Source of the DNA: Polyangiaceae bacterium
Lineage (GTDB): Bacteria > Myxococcota_A > Polyangia > Polyangiales > Polyangiaceae
NCBI GenBank assembly: GCA_019637265.1
Contig: JAHBVY010000001.1
Coordinates: forward strand, 1,054,001-1,118,000
Reading direction: 5' to 3'
DNA: 64,000 nt
A program made the translations under genes and the position numbers. Below are positions 1 to 8,614 of this stretch, piece after piece; positions within the stretch are counted from its first letter, which is position 1; each line of letters begins with the position of its first letter. The notes below the pieces were generated by a model. The model was not told the DNA's origin. It saw nothing but the letters and a program-made list of their open reading frames with translations, and made no database searches.

Positions 1-3000
1 GCGCTCCACTGCTCCGCCTTGCGCAGGTCCGCGACCGGTTGGGCGAGCCGCGCGAGCTTCTGGAGCCCATAGCGGTCCAGCGGGTGACCGGTGACGAACC
101 AGCCGAGCGCCTGCTTCTCACGCCGCAAGGTCTCGAACCGGTCCCACTCCTCCGCCGGTGGGTAGTCGAGCGCCTGATCTGCCGGTGCGCTCACCGCGCC
201 CGTGTCGAACAGCCCGAACAGCGTCTCCTGCCCCGCCTCACGATCGCGGCTCGAAGCACGGGAGCGCTCGAGCGCGCGATCCACCGCGGCGAAGGCGCGC
301 GCGCGGCTGATGCCAATGGGGGCCAAGGTGGAGTCGAAGGCGCCGCACTGCACCAGCGACTCCAGCACCCCCTTGTTCAGGCGCCGCGCGTCCACCCGCT
401 GCGCGAAATCGAATAAATCGCGGAACGGGCCGCCCTCCGTGCGCGCCTCGAACACGCTCTGAAGCGCTGCCTCCCCCACCCCGCGGATCGCCCCGAGGCC
501 GAAGCGGATCTGCGGCCCATACGGATCCACCAGCTTCCCCGGGCCGCGGCGCGGCCCTCGCCCATCAGGGTGGGCGTAGACCACGGTGAAGTCGAGGGCG
601 CTGGCGTTGATGTCCGGCGGCAGCACGCTGACGCCCCAGCCGCGCGCCTCGTCCACCGTGCGAACCACCTTCTCTATCTTGTCTTTGTCCGCGGTGAGCA
701 GCGCCGCGAAGAATTCCGCAGGGTAATGCGCCTTGAGGTAGGCCGTCTGGTAGGTGATGAGCGCGTAAGCAGCGGAGTGGCTCTTGTTGAAGCCGTAGGA
801 GGCGAACCCCTCGATCTCCTCGAAGATGGCCTTGGCCTGCGCCGGATCCACGCCATTTTTCTCGGCGCCCTCGATGAAGGTCTGCTTCTGACGCTCCATC
901 TCCGAGGCCTTCTTCTTGCCCATCGCGCGCCGCAACAGATCGGCGCCGCCCAGGGTGTAGCCGCTCAGCTTCTGGGCGATCTGCATCACCTGCTCCTGAT
1001 AGACGGGCACGCCGTAGGTGGGCGCGAGCACGTCGTCGATCAGCGGGTGCAGCTTACGGATCGCCTGCCGGCCGTGTTTTCCACGGATGAAATCATCCAG
1101 CATCCCGGTGCCGAGCGGCCCGGGGCGATAGAGGGCGACGGCGGCCACCACGTCCTCGAAGCAGTCCGGCTTGAGCGGGCGCAGCACCTTCTGCTGCATC
1201 CCGTCGGACTCGAGCTGGAACACGCCTTTGGTCTCGCCGCTGCTCATCAGCGCGTAGGCCTCCGGGTCGGTGAGCGGGATGGCAGCCAAGCTGAGCGGGT
1301 TAGTCTCGCGATCGGGCCGCGCGTTCACCAGCCTCTCGGCGATGTCGATCACCGTCAGCGTCTTCAGCCCCAAGAAGTCGAACTTCACGAGGCCCGCGGT
1401 CTCGACGTCGTCCTTGTCGTACTGGGTGACGAAGGCCCCGTCGTTCTCGAAGGTGGGCACGTGATCTGACAGCGGCCCGTCGCTGATCACCACCCCCGCC
1501 GCGTGCATCCCCGCGTGGCGCGTCAGGCCCTCGAGCTTCTGCGCCTGCTTGATCAGCTCCGCCACCTCGGGCTCCGCGTCCACCTGTGCCTTGAGCTTCG
1601 GCTCCACCCCCAACGCCTCGCCGATGGTGTAGGTCTGCCCGGGGGCCTTCTCCGGGATCAGGCTGGCCAGGCGCTGGGCGTCCGTCGCGGCGAAGCCCAT
1701 CGCGCGGGCGACGTCCTTGATCACGCTGCGCGCCTTCAAGTTCTGGAAGGTGGCGATCTGACCCACGCTGGTCGTGCCGTACTTCTCCGCCACGTAGCGG
1801 ATCACCTCATCCCGCTTCGCCATGCAGAAGTCGATGTCGAAGTCAGGCATGCTGACGCGCTCCGGGTTCAGGAAGCGCTCGAACAGCAGGGCGTAGGGGA
1901 TCGGGTCGAGGGAGGTGATCCCGAGCGCGAACGCCACCAGCGATCCTGCGCCGGAGCCGCGCCCCGGCCCCACCGGGATCTTCCGCTCTTTTGCGACACG
2001 GATAAAATCCCAGACGATCAGGAAGTAGCCCGGGTAGTCCATCTTCACGATGACATCGAGCTCGAACTCCAGGCGCCTCCGGTACAGCGCCTCGTCGACG
2101 GGCTGCCCCAGCGCGCAGAGCTCCTGAAAGCGCTGCTCGAGCCCGTCGCAAGATACCTTGCGGAAATAGCTCGCGATGTCGTACCCGTCTGGGATCGGGA
2201 ACGCCGGGAGCATGGGCTTGCCCAGCGTCAGCTCGAGCCCGGAGCACTTCTCCGCGATCTCCAGGGTGGTCGCCAGCGCCTCCGGGTGATCTTTGAAGGC
2301 CTCGGCCATCTCCGCCGGGCTCTTCAGGTACATCTCGAAGCTGCCGTGGTGGTGCGGCGAGATCTCGGCGTAGCGCTTCCCGGTGCGGATGCAGTCGAGG
2401 TAGAGCTGCGCCTCCCCGTCGGCGTGGTTCATGAAGTGGACGTCGTTGGTCGCCACGGTGCGGAGCCCGAGGCGCGCCGCCGCGCGACTCAAGATGTCGT
2501 TCACCACCGGGTTCTCCGGCAGCCCATGGTTCTGAAGCTCGACGTAGAACGCGCCGGGCTCGAACACGTCGGTGAGCTGCCCCAGCACGGGCTCCGCCGC
2601 CTCCGGGCCGTGCTCCATCACGCGCTGCGCCGCGACGCCGCCGAGGCAAGCGGAGAGCCCGATCAGCCCCTCCCGGTGCTGGCTCAGCGTCTCCAGGGTG
2701 ACGCTCGGTGAGGACTGCGTCGCGCTCGCCGTGTAGGAGAGGCTCGAGAGCTCGACCAGGTTCTTGTACCCTGCGAGGTTCGACGCGAGGCACACGAGGT
2801 GATCCACCCGATCGCCCGAGCCCTCCCGGGCGACGTTCAGCTCGCAGCCGATGATGGGCGTGAGGTCGAGCGCCTTGCACGCCTTGTAGTGGCGGATGGC
2901 GCCAAACAGGTTGGCGTGGTCGGTGATGGCGACCGCGCGCATGCCGCGCTCTCGCGTCGCGGGCGCCAGCTCGTTCAACTTCAGCGTACTGACCAAAAAG

Positions 3001-3044
3001 GAGTACTGCGTGTGGACGTGCAGGTGCACGAACTCGCTCGCCAT
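1..3044 (-). CDS. dnaE: DNA polymerase III alpha subunit, 3' end outside window
   Basis: Replicative polymerase alpha subunit. About 1014 codons are present and the frame runs open off the left edge, so the C-terminal part (rest of the fingers/OB/tau-binding region) is missing. The start is the ATG at 3044, giving MASEFVHLHVHTQYS, the usual N-terminal PHP opening. The core polymerase motifs are clear: PVGPGRGSGAGSLV and the catalytic acidic cluster MPDFDIDFC at about residues 399-407 (D401, D403, D405), then GYTLGGADLLRRAMGKKK and FNKSHSAAYALITYQ. The PHP domain keeps HLHVH, TDHANLFG and a downstream Glu, but the usual LDG Asp after YSxL is replaced (FLVST). It is a stand-alone gene with a repeat-rich 745-nt gap upstream. 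Confidence 0.97.
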   Translation of the reverse strand, partial: MASEFVHLHVHTQYSFLVSTLKLNELAPATRERGMRAVAITDHANLFGAIRHYKACKALDLTPIIGCELNVAREGSGDRVDHLVCLASNLAGYKNLVELSSLSYTASATQSSPSVTLETLSQHREGLIGLSACLGGVAAQRVMEHGPEAAEPVLGQLTDVFEPGAFYVELQNHGLPENPVVNDILSRAAARLGLRTVATNDVHFMNHADGEAQLYLDCIRTGKRYAEISPHHHGSFEMYLKSPAEMAEAFKDHPEALATTLEIAEKCSGLELTLGKPMLPAFPIPDGYDIASYFRKVSCDGLEQRFQELCALGQPVDEALYRRRLEFELDVIVKMDYPGYFLIVWDFIRVAKERKIPVGPGRGSGAGSLVAFALGITSLDPIPYALLFERFLNPERVSMPDFDIDFCMAKRDEVIRYVAEKYGTTSVGQIATFQNLKARSVIKDVARAMGFAATDAQRLASLIPEKAPGQTYTIGEALGVEPKLKAQVDAEPEVAELIKQAQKLEGLTRHAGMHAAGVVISDGPLSDHVPTFENDGAFVTQYDKDDVETAGLVKFDFLGLKTLTVIDIAERLVNARPDRETNPLSLAAIPLTDPEAYALMSSGETKGVFQLESDGMQQKVLRPLKPDCFEDVVAAVALYRPGPLGTGMLDDFIRGKHGRQAIRKLHPLIDDVLAPTYGVPVYQEQVMQIAQKLSGYTLGGADLLRRAMGKKKASEMERQKQTFIEGAEKNGVDPAQAKAIFEEIEGFASYGFNKSHSAAYALITYQTAYLKAHYPAEFFAALLTADKDKIEKVVRTVDEARGWGVSVLPPDINASALDFTVVYAHPDGRGPRRGPGKLVDPYGPQIRFGLGAIRGVGEAALQSVFEARTEGGPFRDLFDFAQRVDARRLNKGVLESLVQCGAFDSTLAPIGISRARAFAAVDRALERSRASSRDREAGQETLFGLFDTGAVSAPADQALDYPPAEEWDRFETLRREKQALGWFVTGHPLDRYGLQKLARLAQPVADLRKAEQWS

Positions 3045-3155
3045 GGGCCACAGATAGCAGACGGAGCCGCCGGGTAGGGATCCAGGGAAGCAGCTCATGC
3101 CGCTGTGCGTCATGTCGCTCCCCGCACGTCGACTGGCGCGGTGCGTCGAAGCGCG

Positions 3156-3184
3156 CTGCCAAACCCCCAACCCCCAAAACCCAA
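3156..3184 (-). repeat. G-tract intergenic repeat, GGGGGTTTGGC type
   Basis: Read on the minus strand this is GGGTTTTGGGGGTTGGGGGTTTGGC in three G-runs, followed by AGCGCGC. It belongs to the dispersed G-tract family listed elsewhere in this window and could fold as a G-quadruplex. Confidence 0.7.
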
Positions 3185-3242
3185 GCTCGACACCACCTCG
3201 AAGCGCCGTTTCCAAAGACGCCCCTCGTGACGCGCCCTCAAT

Positions 3243-3299
3243 GACGCGCAGCACGCCGAGCGACGCGCAGCACGCCGAATGACGCGCAGCACGCTGAGC
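3243..3299. repeat. 19-nt tandem repeat, 3 copies
   Basis: Unit GACGCGCAGCACGCCGAGC at 3243, 3262 and 3281 with one or two substitutions per copy, followed by a partial fourth unit. It lies in the dnaE upstream gap. A 19-nt period does not preserve a reading frame, which argues that it is non-coding. Confidence 0.8.
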
Positions 3300-3789
3300 G
3301 ACGCGCCGTTCTTCGAGATGCGCGTCGTCTCGAAGAGACGCAGCACCCCTCGAGGATCTGAGCGGGCACCAAGCAGCGCTCGCGGGTGCGCCTGCTATGC
3401 TCGCTGCTCCGCTCACGTTCGCGCGGCGCCAACGAGCAGGCGCCGCGGCTGAGGTGAGCACTACGCCAACCGCACCGCAATCTGCTTGCAAAGAACGGCG
3501 TTCCCATTAGAGTCTGGCCGACTGGTCGGCTCAGCTTCGGCCCCCAGAGCAGCGCACCTTCCAACCCCCGTCATCTGGCCGCGCGTGAGCGCGGCTGCAT
3601 CGTGAGCACAGCTGCTCAAGTAGTGCCCCGTCCAGAGCCAAGCCTCTCCCCAAAGGCGACGCTTGCCCAGGCAGAGCCCTACGGCCCAAGCCGAAGCGAC
3701 ATCTCTCAGCTACGTCACGCTCGCGAAGAGCGACCACAACGGTGAAGTCGAGGAGCTCGCGCGAGAGCGCGACCGAAGGAGGATCGAGC

Positions 3790-4941
3790 ATGCTTGTTAA
3801 GAATCTTGGACTCTTGGGCGCATTGGTGATGACTGCTTCGCTTGGGTTCGTCGCCTGCGGCGGCAGCGACGACGACCCGGGCGGTAACAACGGTGGCAGC
3901 TCCGGCAGCGGTGGTAGTGGTGGCAGCGGCGGCACCGCTGGCACGGGCGGCACCGGGGGAGGCAACAGCGAAACGAACCCCACCTGCGGCGGGGAGACCA
4001 GCTGCACGCTGCCTCCAGAGCGCGACACGACGGGTACCGCTCCCAGCGGCGGAGCCAAGACGTTTGCGATGAGCAAGCTCTTCCTGGGTGACACCAAGCG
4101 CGACGGAACGGCCTCGGTCACCGCGTGGCAGGACTACGGCTACAACCTGGATGGCATCGTCTCCAACCGGAACGGGTCGAACCATTGCGCTCCGCAGCCC
4201 GGCTCCAACCCCGCGCAGATCAAGACCGACGGCCCCGGCGGCATCGACAACTCATTCGGCGCCAACCTGTTGCCGATCATCCTCAGCTTGGCCGCTGACG
4301 CCGGCGACCGGGTGAACGAGTCCATCGCCGAGGGTGACTTCACCGTGATGATCCACAACGATTCCCTTGGCACGGAGGCCAACCAGACGCCGATCAGCGG
4401 CGCGCTGTACGGCGGCTCCAAGCTGGGGGCGGTGCCGAGGTTCGATGGCACCGACGTGTGGCCCGCCACCTACGAGCTCTTGAACGACGGCGACATCACC
4501 AAGCCCAAGGTGACCTTCCCCACCGCCTACGTGACGAACGGCATCTGGGTGTCGGGGAGCGCAGCGACCGTGAGCCTCTCGCTATCCATCTCGGGCTTCA
4601 CGCTCGACCTGGCGATCACCAACGCGATCATCACGGCCGACATCAGCGATCCGAACAACGTGAAGAACGGCCTCATCGCGGGCGTGCTCAACACGGAGGC
4701 CTTGATCGACGCGCTCCGCAACATCGCCGGCTCCCTCGACCCGAGCCTCTGCTCCGGGACCACCTTCGAGGGCATCGCCCAGCAGATCCGCGGGGCGAGC
4801 GACCTGATGGCCGACGGCACCAACGGGGACTCGTCCAAGGCCTGCAACGGCATCAGCATCGCGCTCGGCTTCGAGGCCAAGCCGGTGATCCTGGGCGACG
4901 CTGCGGCTCCGGCGGAGCCCGGCGAGGACCAGTGCGAGTGA
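3790..4941 (+). CDS. Putative lipoprotein with Gly/Ser-rich linker
   Basis: 383 aa, function unknown. The start at 3790 is chosen because GAAGGAGGA (3775-3783) sits 6 nt upstream; a longer in-frame version from 3742 would bury the signal peptide. The N-terminus MLVKNLGLLGALVMTASLGF ends in the lipobox region FVACGG (Cys near residue 20). It is followed by an acidic patch (GGSDDDPGG) and a Gly/Ser/Thr linker typical of myxobacterial surface lipoproteins. The mature part has several Cys residues (NPTCGGETSCTLP, DPSLCSG, CEAxx-type end DQCE), which suggests disulfides outside the cytoplasm. It stands alone, ending in a strong terminator at 4972. No family was recognised. Confidence 0.85.
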   Translation: MLVKNLGLLGALVMTASLGFVACGGSDDDPGGNNGGSSGSGGSGGSGGTAGTGGTGGGNSETNPTCGGETSCTLPPERDTTGTAPSGGAKTFAMSKLFLGDTKRDGTASVTAWQDYGYNLDGIVSNRNGSNHCAPQPGSNPAQIKTDGPGGIDNSFGANLLPIILSLAADAGDRVNESIAEGDFTVMIHNDSLGTEANQTPISGALYGGSKLGAVPRFDGTDVWPATYELLNDGDITKPKVTFPTAYVTNGIWVSGSAATVSLSLSISGFTLDLAITNAIITADISDPNNVKNGLIAGVLNTEALIDALRNIAGSLDPSLCSGTTFEGIAQQIRGASDLMADGTNGDSSKACNGISIALGFEAKPVILGDAAAPAEPGEDQCE

Positions 4942-4971
4942 GCTGAGGCTCCCGAGCCAGTCTGCCAACAC

Positions 4972-5009
4972 ACGCGGCCCCTCTTCGGACGGGGCCGCGT
5001 CGCTTTTTT
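4972..5009 (+). terminator. Rho-independent terminator
   Basis: Perfect 10-bp stem ACGCGGCCCC / GGGGCCGCGT (4972-4981 and 4991-5000) with a 9-nt loop, followed by CGC and six Ts (5004-5009). It lies 31 nt after the stop codon of the preceding lipoprotein gene. Confidence 0.9.
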
Positions 5010-5022
5010 GTCGCCGCCACCC

Positions 5023-5060
5023 GTTGGGGGTTTGGGGATTGGGGGGTTGGACGGCACCGC
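5023..5060 (+). repeat. G-tract repeat ending GGTTGGACGGCACCGC
   Basis: Three G-runs separated by TTT and ATT, then GGGGGGTTGGACGGCACCGC. It lies directly after the terminator at 4972-5009. Same core as copies at 25402, 42571, 51707, 51848 (reverse) and 61583. Confidence 0.8.
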
Positions 5061-5351
5061 GCTGCTCCCACGCGAGCGAGCGAGCGAAGGGGCGCGCCCG
5101 GGCGGCCAAGAAACGCCGACTTGGGGCGCGATTTGTCCCCGAACCCACGCGCCTTGAAGCTAGACTCGCGGCGCCCACCGGCGAGCGCATGAGCCTTGGA
5201 ACCGCACCCACGCGGCGCCAGTTGAAGATAGACTGATCGCGCTCCGTCCATTACGGCGGTCCTGGTACCGGACGTGTTGCTTACCTTGTTTCGAAGCCCG
5301 CCTGACCCTCGAGGGAGGTGTTGCTGGGCGCGGTCGTAGGAGGATGCTCAT

Positions 5352-5972
5352 ATGAAGAAGTCGACGCTTTGTGCACTGGTGTTGGGTGGATTCAGCTTGG
5401 TCGCGGCCTCTGGCTGCACCATCAAGGCAGGTGGCTCCATGGGCGGCGCCGAGCCCCCGCCGGCCCCTCCCGCGGCCCCCGCTCCCACGGATCCCGCTCC
5501 CGCCCCCACCCCCGAGCCGGAGACCCCAGCCCCCAGCACCGCGCCGCCTGTCGTCGACAGCACCGGGCGAGTGAACATCCCTGGCAACGTCGTGTTCGAC
5601 ACCGGCGCGGCCACCCTGAAGGAGGGCGGCGGCTCGGAGGTGGTGCTCGAGCAGGTGGTGACCTTCCTCAAGGACAACCCCAAGGTCACCAAGCTGCGCA
5701 TCGAGGGCCACACCGACAACGTCGGTCAGCCGCCGGCCAACCTGGAGCTCTCGGGGCAGCGCGCCCTCACGGTGAAGCGCTGGCTCATCGACAAGGGCGT
5801 GGACCAGGCGCGGCTCATCTCGGTCGGTTGCGGTCAAGAGCGCCCCGTGGCGAGCAACGCGACCGAAGAGGGCAAGGCTCAGAACCGCCGGGTTCAGTAC
5901 CAAATCGCCGAGAACCGCGGCCGCCCCTACCTGGGCAAGCCAATCGACGGCGGCTGCAAGGTCTTCGAGTAG
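5352..5972 (+). CDS. OmpA-family lipoprotein (peptidoglycan-associated)
   Basis: 206 aa. The start is ATG 5352, preceded by GTAGGAGGA. The signal peptide MKKSTLCALVLGGFSLVAAS ends with the lipobox SGC (Cys22). A Pro/Ala/Glu-rich spacer (about residues 30-70) then leads into an OmpA C-terminal domain (about 75-195). The domain shows NVVFDTGAATL, the peptidoglycan-binding RIEGHTDNVG, LSGQRALTVKRWL and RRVQYQI. The spacer plus OmpA layout is that of an outer-membrane or periplasmic lipoprotein that grips peptidoglycan (Pal-like). There are no Tol genes nearby, so I do not call it pal. Confidence 0.9.
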   Translation: MKKSTLCALVLGGFSLVAASGCTIKAGGSMGGAEPPPAPPAAPAPTDPAPAPTPEPETPAPSTAPPVVDSTGRVNIPGNVVFDTGAATLKEGGGSEVVLEQVVTFLKDNPKVTKLRIEGHTDNVGQPPANLELSGQRALTVKRWLIDKGVDQARLISVGCGQERPVASNATEEGKAQNRRVQYQIAENRGRPYLGKPIDGGCKVFE

Positions 5973-6249
5973 CTCATCCCTCGTAGGGCCGCGCGATCTG
6001 CGCGACCGTAAGGTCTTCGAACGGCTCACCTGTCGTAAGGCGCGGCGGCGAGGTGTCGTAGGGCGCGGCGGCGAGGTGTCGTAGGGGCGGGTTTCAAACC
6101 CGCCCTGCGCTCCGGGGCACAATGAACGAGGCAAGTGGCGGAGGCTGACGAGAGTCGGCGCTCCGCCGCTGCGCTTGGGTGCCTCACTTGACAGGTCGGG
6201 CGCTCGATTCGGGTTGCCTCCCCTTCTGAGCTCGTGGCACGACGGGCGC
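5973..6249. other. Intergenic region with repeats
   Basis: It contains the 23-nt tandem repeat (6031-6076) and the perfect 21-nt palindrome (6085-6105). No gene is evident. Confidence 0.5.
6031..6105. repeat. 23-nt tandem repeat plus 21-nt palindrome
   Basis: Unit TGTCGTARGGCGCGGCGGCGAGG at 6031 and 6054; a third partial unit (TGTCGTAGGGG at 6077) runs into a perfect palindrome GGGCGGGTTTCAAACCCGCCC at 6085-6105. The palindrome can form a hairpin with 10-bp arms. It has no T-run, so a repeat element is likelier than a terminator. Confidence 0.8.
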
Positions 6250-6843
6250 ATGTGGGTCCCCCGCCTGATCGACGTCGCTCGTACCCCTGCGCTGTGGGTC
6301 GCGCTCGCGGTCGGTGGTTGCAGCTCGCCGCCCGGTGATCTGCGGGAGTGGACGCCCGCGGATCATCAACACACCGACGGCCCGAGCCAAGGACAAGTGG
6401 GGGCGCAGCCCACCGCCACACCACCCCCTGGCCTGGACGAGGTGACCATCGTGGCGTGGCGCCGGAGCTGCATGCGCTGTCACGGCGTGGTGGGCCGTGG
6501 TGATGGCCCGGAGGGGCGGATGGTGGCGGCGACCGACCTATCGGAGCCCGCTTGGCAGGAGCGCACCAGCGACGAGCAGATCGCCGCCGTGATCCGCCAA
6601 GGCAAGGGCGCGATGCCCGCCTTCGACCTCCCTGACGGCACCGTTCAGGGACTGGTGAAGCTGGTGCGGCTGTTCCACGCAGGCCGTGAGGCGAGCCCCA
6701 GCGGCGCGCCCAGCGCCGCTCCGTCAGGTGCCGAGCCCTTGGGCGCCACACCGCCCTCCGCCGCACCACCCAACCCGGCAGCGCCTGCTCCTACGCCACC
6801 GGGCGCCGCGCCCGCTGCGCCCTCTCAGGTGGCGCCCCAGTGA
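6250..6843 (+). CDS. Cytochrome c lipoprotein
   Basis: 197 aa from ATG 6250. The N-terminus MWVPRLIDVARTPALWVALA ends in the lipobox GGCSS, so it should be lipid-anchored. The mature part has one haem c site, CMRCH (about residues 75-79), followed by GVVGRGDGPEGR and a Met ligand candidate in GAMPAFDLPDG, the layout of a class I mono-haem cytochrome c. A Pro/Ala/Ser-rich tail of about 55 residues follows. It overlaps the next gene by GTGA and heads a three-gene unit with a sigma-54 activator, so it may be a redox partner or sensor input for that unit (inference). Haem export genes ccmC/ccmD lie 31 kb away. Confidence 0.88.
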   Translation: MWVPRLIDVARTPALWVALAVGGCSSPPGDLREWTPADHQHTDGPSQGQVGAQPTATPPPGLDEVTIVAWRRSCMRCHGVVGRGDGPEGRMVAATDLSEPAWQERTSDEQIAAVIRQGKGAMPAFDLPDGTVQGLVKLVRLFHAGREASPSGAPSAAPSGAEPLGATPPSAAPPNPAAPAPTPPGAAPAAPSQVAPQ

Positions 6844-7220
6844 GCCGCGGCGCCTCGCGGGGCGTGCTCCAGTACCTGAGGTGGCTGCTCGTCCCAGCGG
6901 CGCTGCTCCTGGTCTCTGGCTTCTGGCCCTCGTGGCCACGCACCCACGTGCTGGTGCTGGACGCCACGGGGCAGCAGCTGAAGACGCTCGACGTCTCGTG
7001 GTCCATCGAAGGGGAAGCGGCGCCGCGCGGCGGTGCTTCATGGAGGTTCGAGGAGGGCGGCCCAGCCCCGGGGCGGCTCCGACACACCGTGGAGGGGCCG
7101 AGCGGCGATTGGCAAATCGAAGTGCGCCGCCTCGGCCGCGCGAGCACCGCACAGACAACCAGTCAGCATCGGGTTACGCTGGACGGTGAAGAGACCGTAC
7201 TCTTCTTGGAGGGCCCGTGA
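6840..7220 (+). CDS. Small membrane-anchored hypothetical protein
   Basis: 126 aa, GTG start at 6840 inside the stop of the cytochrome gene (4-nt overlap). One N-terminal membrane segment (about residues 14-31, LRWLLVPAALLLVSGFWP) is followed by a roughly 95-residue extracytoplasmic beta-rich domain (HVLVLDATGQQLKTLDVSW, HRVTLDGEETVLFLEG). No family was recognised. Translational coupling on both sides places it in the same function as the cytochrome and the FHA activator. Confidence 0.75.
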   Translation: MSRGASRGVLQYLRWLLVPAALLLVSGFWPSWPRTHVLVLDATGQQLKTLDVSWSIEGEAAPRGGASWRFEEGGPAPGRLRHTVEGPSGDWQIEVRRLGRASTAQTTSQHRVTLDGEETVLFLEGP

Positions 7221-8575
7221 GCCGCCCCGAACCTGAGATCGCCACCACCTCGCACCCTGCGCCACCCCAGGTCACCCGCGCGCTCAGCTTGGTGGTGCTG
7301 AGCGGCCGAGCGCGCGGCACCCGCGTCGCGCTGACCGAGCAGCTCCGCGTCGGTAAGAGCAAGGACAACGACCTGGTGCTCCCGGACGAGACCGTGAGCC
7401 GCTACCACTGCGAGGTGCGGCGCGTGGCGAGCGGCGTCCAGGTGACGGACTTGGGCTCCACCAACCACACGCGGGTGGGTCAAGCCATCGTGCGCGAGGC
7501 CACGCTCACACCCGGCGCCACCTTCACGGTGGGCGACGTGGATCTGCTGCTGCGCGTCGACGCCAGCCCCATGCAGGTGTTGCCGAGCGAGTCGGAGCGC
7601 TTCGGTGAGGCGCTGGGGCGCAGCCTGAGCATGCGCAGCATCTTCGGGGTGCTCGAGCGCATCGCGCCGACGGACGCCACGGTGCTGCTCGAGGGCGAGA
7701 CCGGCACTGGCAAGGACGTGCTCGCGCGCTCGATCCACGATCAGAGCCCGCGGCGCGCCGAGCCGTTCATCGTGGTGGACTGCGGCGCCGTCAGCTACAG
7801 CCTGATCGAGAGCGAGCTGTTCGGCCATGAGCGCGGCGCCTTCACCGGCGCGGTGGCGCTGCGCGGCGGCGCCTTCGAGATGGCGGGCGCGGGCACTTTG
7901 TTTCTGGATGAGGTGGGTGAGCTGCCGCTCGACGTGCAACCGAAGCTGCTGCGCGTGCTGGAGTCCGGTGAGTACCGCCGGGTCGGCGGCAGCCGCGGCC
8001 TCAAGAACGAGGCGCGCATCATCGCCGCCACCAAGCGCGACCTGCGGCAGGAGGTGGAGCGCGGCAAATTCCGCGAGGATTTGTACTTCCGGCTCGCGGT
8101 GGTGCCGCTCACCGTGCCCGCGCTGCGCACCCGCCGCGAGGACATCCCGCAGCTGATCCAGCACTTCCTCAAGGTCGCCTCCGAGCGCGACCCGGCCGCG
8201 GCGAACCTCGAGCTGAGCTCGCAGACCATCGCCGCGCTGTGCGCGCACGACTGGCCAGGCAACGTGCGCGAGCTCAGGAACGTGCTCGACCGCGCCGTGT
8301 ACCTCGCCACCGCCACGGGGGAGCGCGAGCTCAGCCTGGTCGATCTGCCGCTGAGCCCGAGCGACGGTCAGGGCGAGTTCCAGTTCGTCGCTGGCAAGAG
8401 TTACCGAGAGACCCGGAACGCCTTCGAGACCGCGTTCGAGCTGCGCTACGTGGAGTGGCTGCTCGAACGCCACGGGGGCAACATCAGCGCCGCCGCGCGG
8501 GAGGCGTCGATGGACCGCAAGCACCTGTACGACCTCGCGCGGCGCCACGGCCTCCGCCGCAAAGATCCCGAGTAG
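7217..8575 (+). CDS. FHA-domain sigma-54-dependent transcriptional activator
   Basis: 452 aa, GTG start at 7217 overlapping the previous stop. Domains are: FHA (about 25-115) with [22 protein letters not shown] and the conserved LGSTN; an AAA+ activator core (about 135-360) with Walker A GETGTGKD, the sigma-54 contact loop GAFTGA (about 207-212), Walker [11 protein letters not shown] and the R-finger region; and a C-terminal Fis-type helix-turn-helix ([24 protein letters not shown]). The FHA domain replaces the usual receiver, so control is expected through phosphothreonine binding from Ser/Thr kinases, a common arrangement in Myxococcota. Its target genes are unknown. Confidence 0.95.
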   Translation: MSRPEPEIATTSHPAPPQVTRALSLVVLSGRARGTRVALTEQLRVGKSKDNDLVLPDETVSRYHCEVRRVASGVQVTDLGSTNHTRVGQAIVREATLTPGATFTVGDVDLLLRVDASPMQVLPSESERFGEALGRSLSMRSIFGVLERIAPTDATVLLEGETGTGKDVLARSIHDQSPRRAEPFIVVDCGAVSYSLIESELFGHERGAFTGAVALRGGAFEMAGAGTLFLDEVGELPLDVQPKLLRVLESGEYRRVGGSRGLKNEARIIAATKRDLRQEVERGKFREDLYFRLAVVPLTVPALRTRREDIPQLIQHFLKVASERDPAAANLELSSQTIAALCAHDWPGNVRELRNVLDRAVYLATATGERELSLVDLPLSPSDGQGEFQFVAGKSYRETRNAFETAFELRYVEWLLERHGGNISAAAREASMDRKHLYDLARRHGLRRKDPE

Positions 8576-8576
8576 G

Positions 8577-8601
8577 CGCGTCGGCTCAGGACACCGACGC
8601 G
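8577..8601. terminator. Hairpin between convergent genes
   Basis: Eight-bp stem CGCGTCGG / CCGACGCG with a 9-nt loop, just after the stop of the FHA activator and before the stop of the DUF3570 gene. There is no T-run, so it is only a candidate bidirectional terminator. Confidence 0.4.
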
Positions 8602-8614
8602 ACGTCGGCGCGGC

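Larger units (their letters stand above)
3045..3789. other. Long intergenic region upstream of dnaE
   Basis: This 745-nt gap separates divergent dnaE and the lipoprotein gene at 3790. I see no convincing gene: the short frames here are Arg/Ser/Ala-rich and have no start context or recognisable family. It holds a C-rich tract (3156-3184) and a 19-nt tandem repeat (3243-3299). Promoters for both neighbours should lie here, but I could not identify a convincing box. Confidence 0.6.

Noticed and set aside
1503-2711. Long plus-strand frame opposite dnaE, and the 444-codon minus frame 1843-3177
   Set aside because: Both overlap the intact dnaE frame and show only low-complexity Arg/Ala/His sequence.
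3238-3564. 108-codon minus-strand frame in the dnaE upstream gap
   Set aside because: Part of it is the 19-nt tandem repeat, whose period breaks the frame between copies; composition is Arg/Ser-rich and there is no ribosome binding site.
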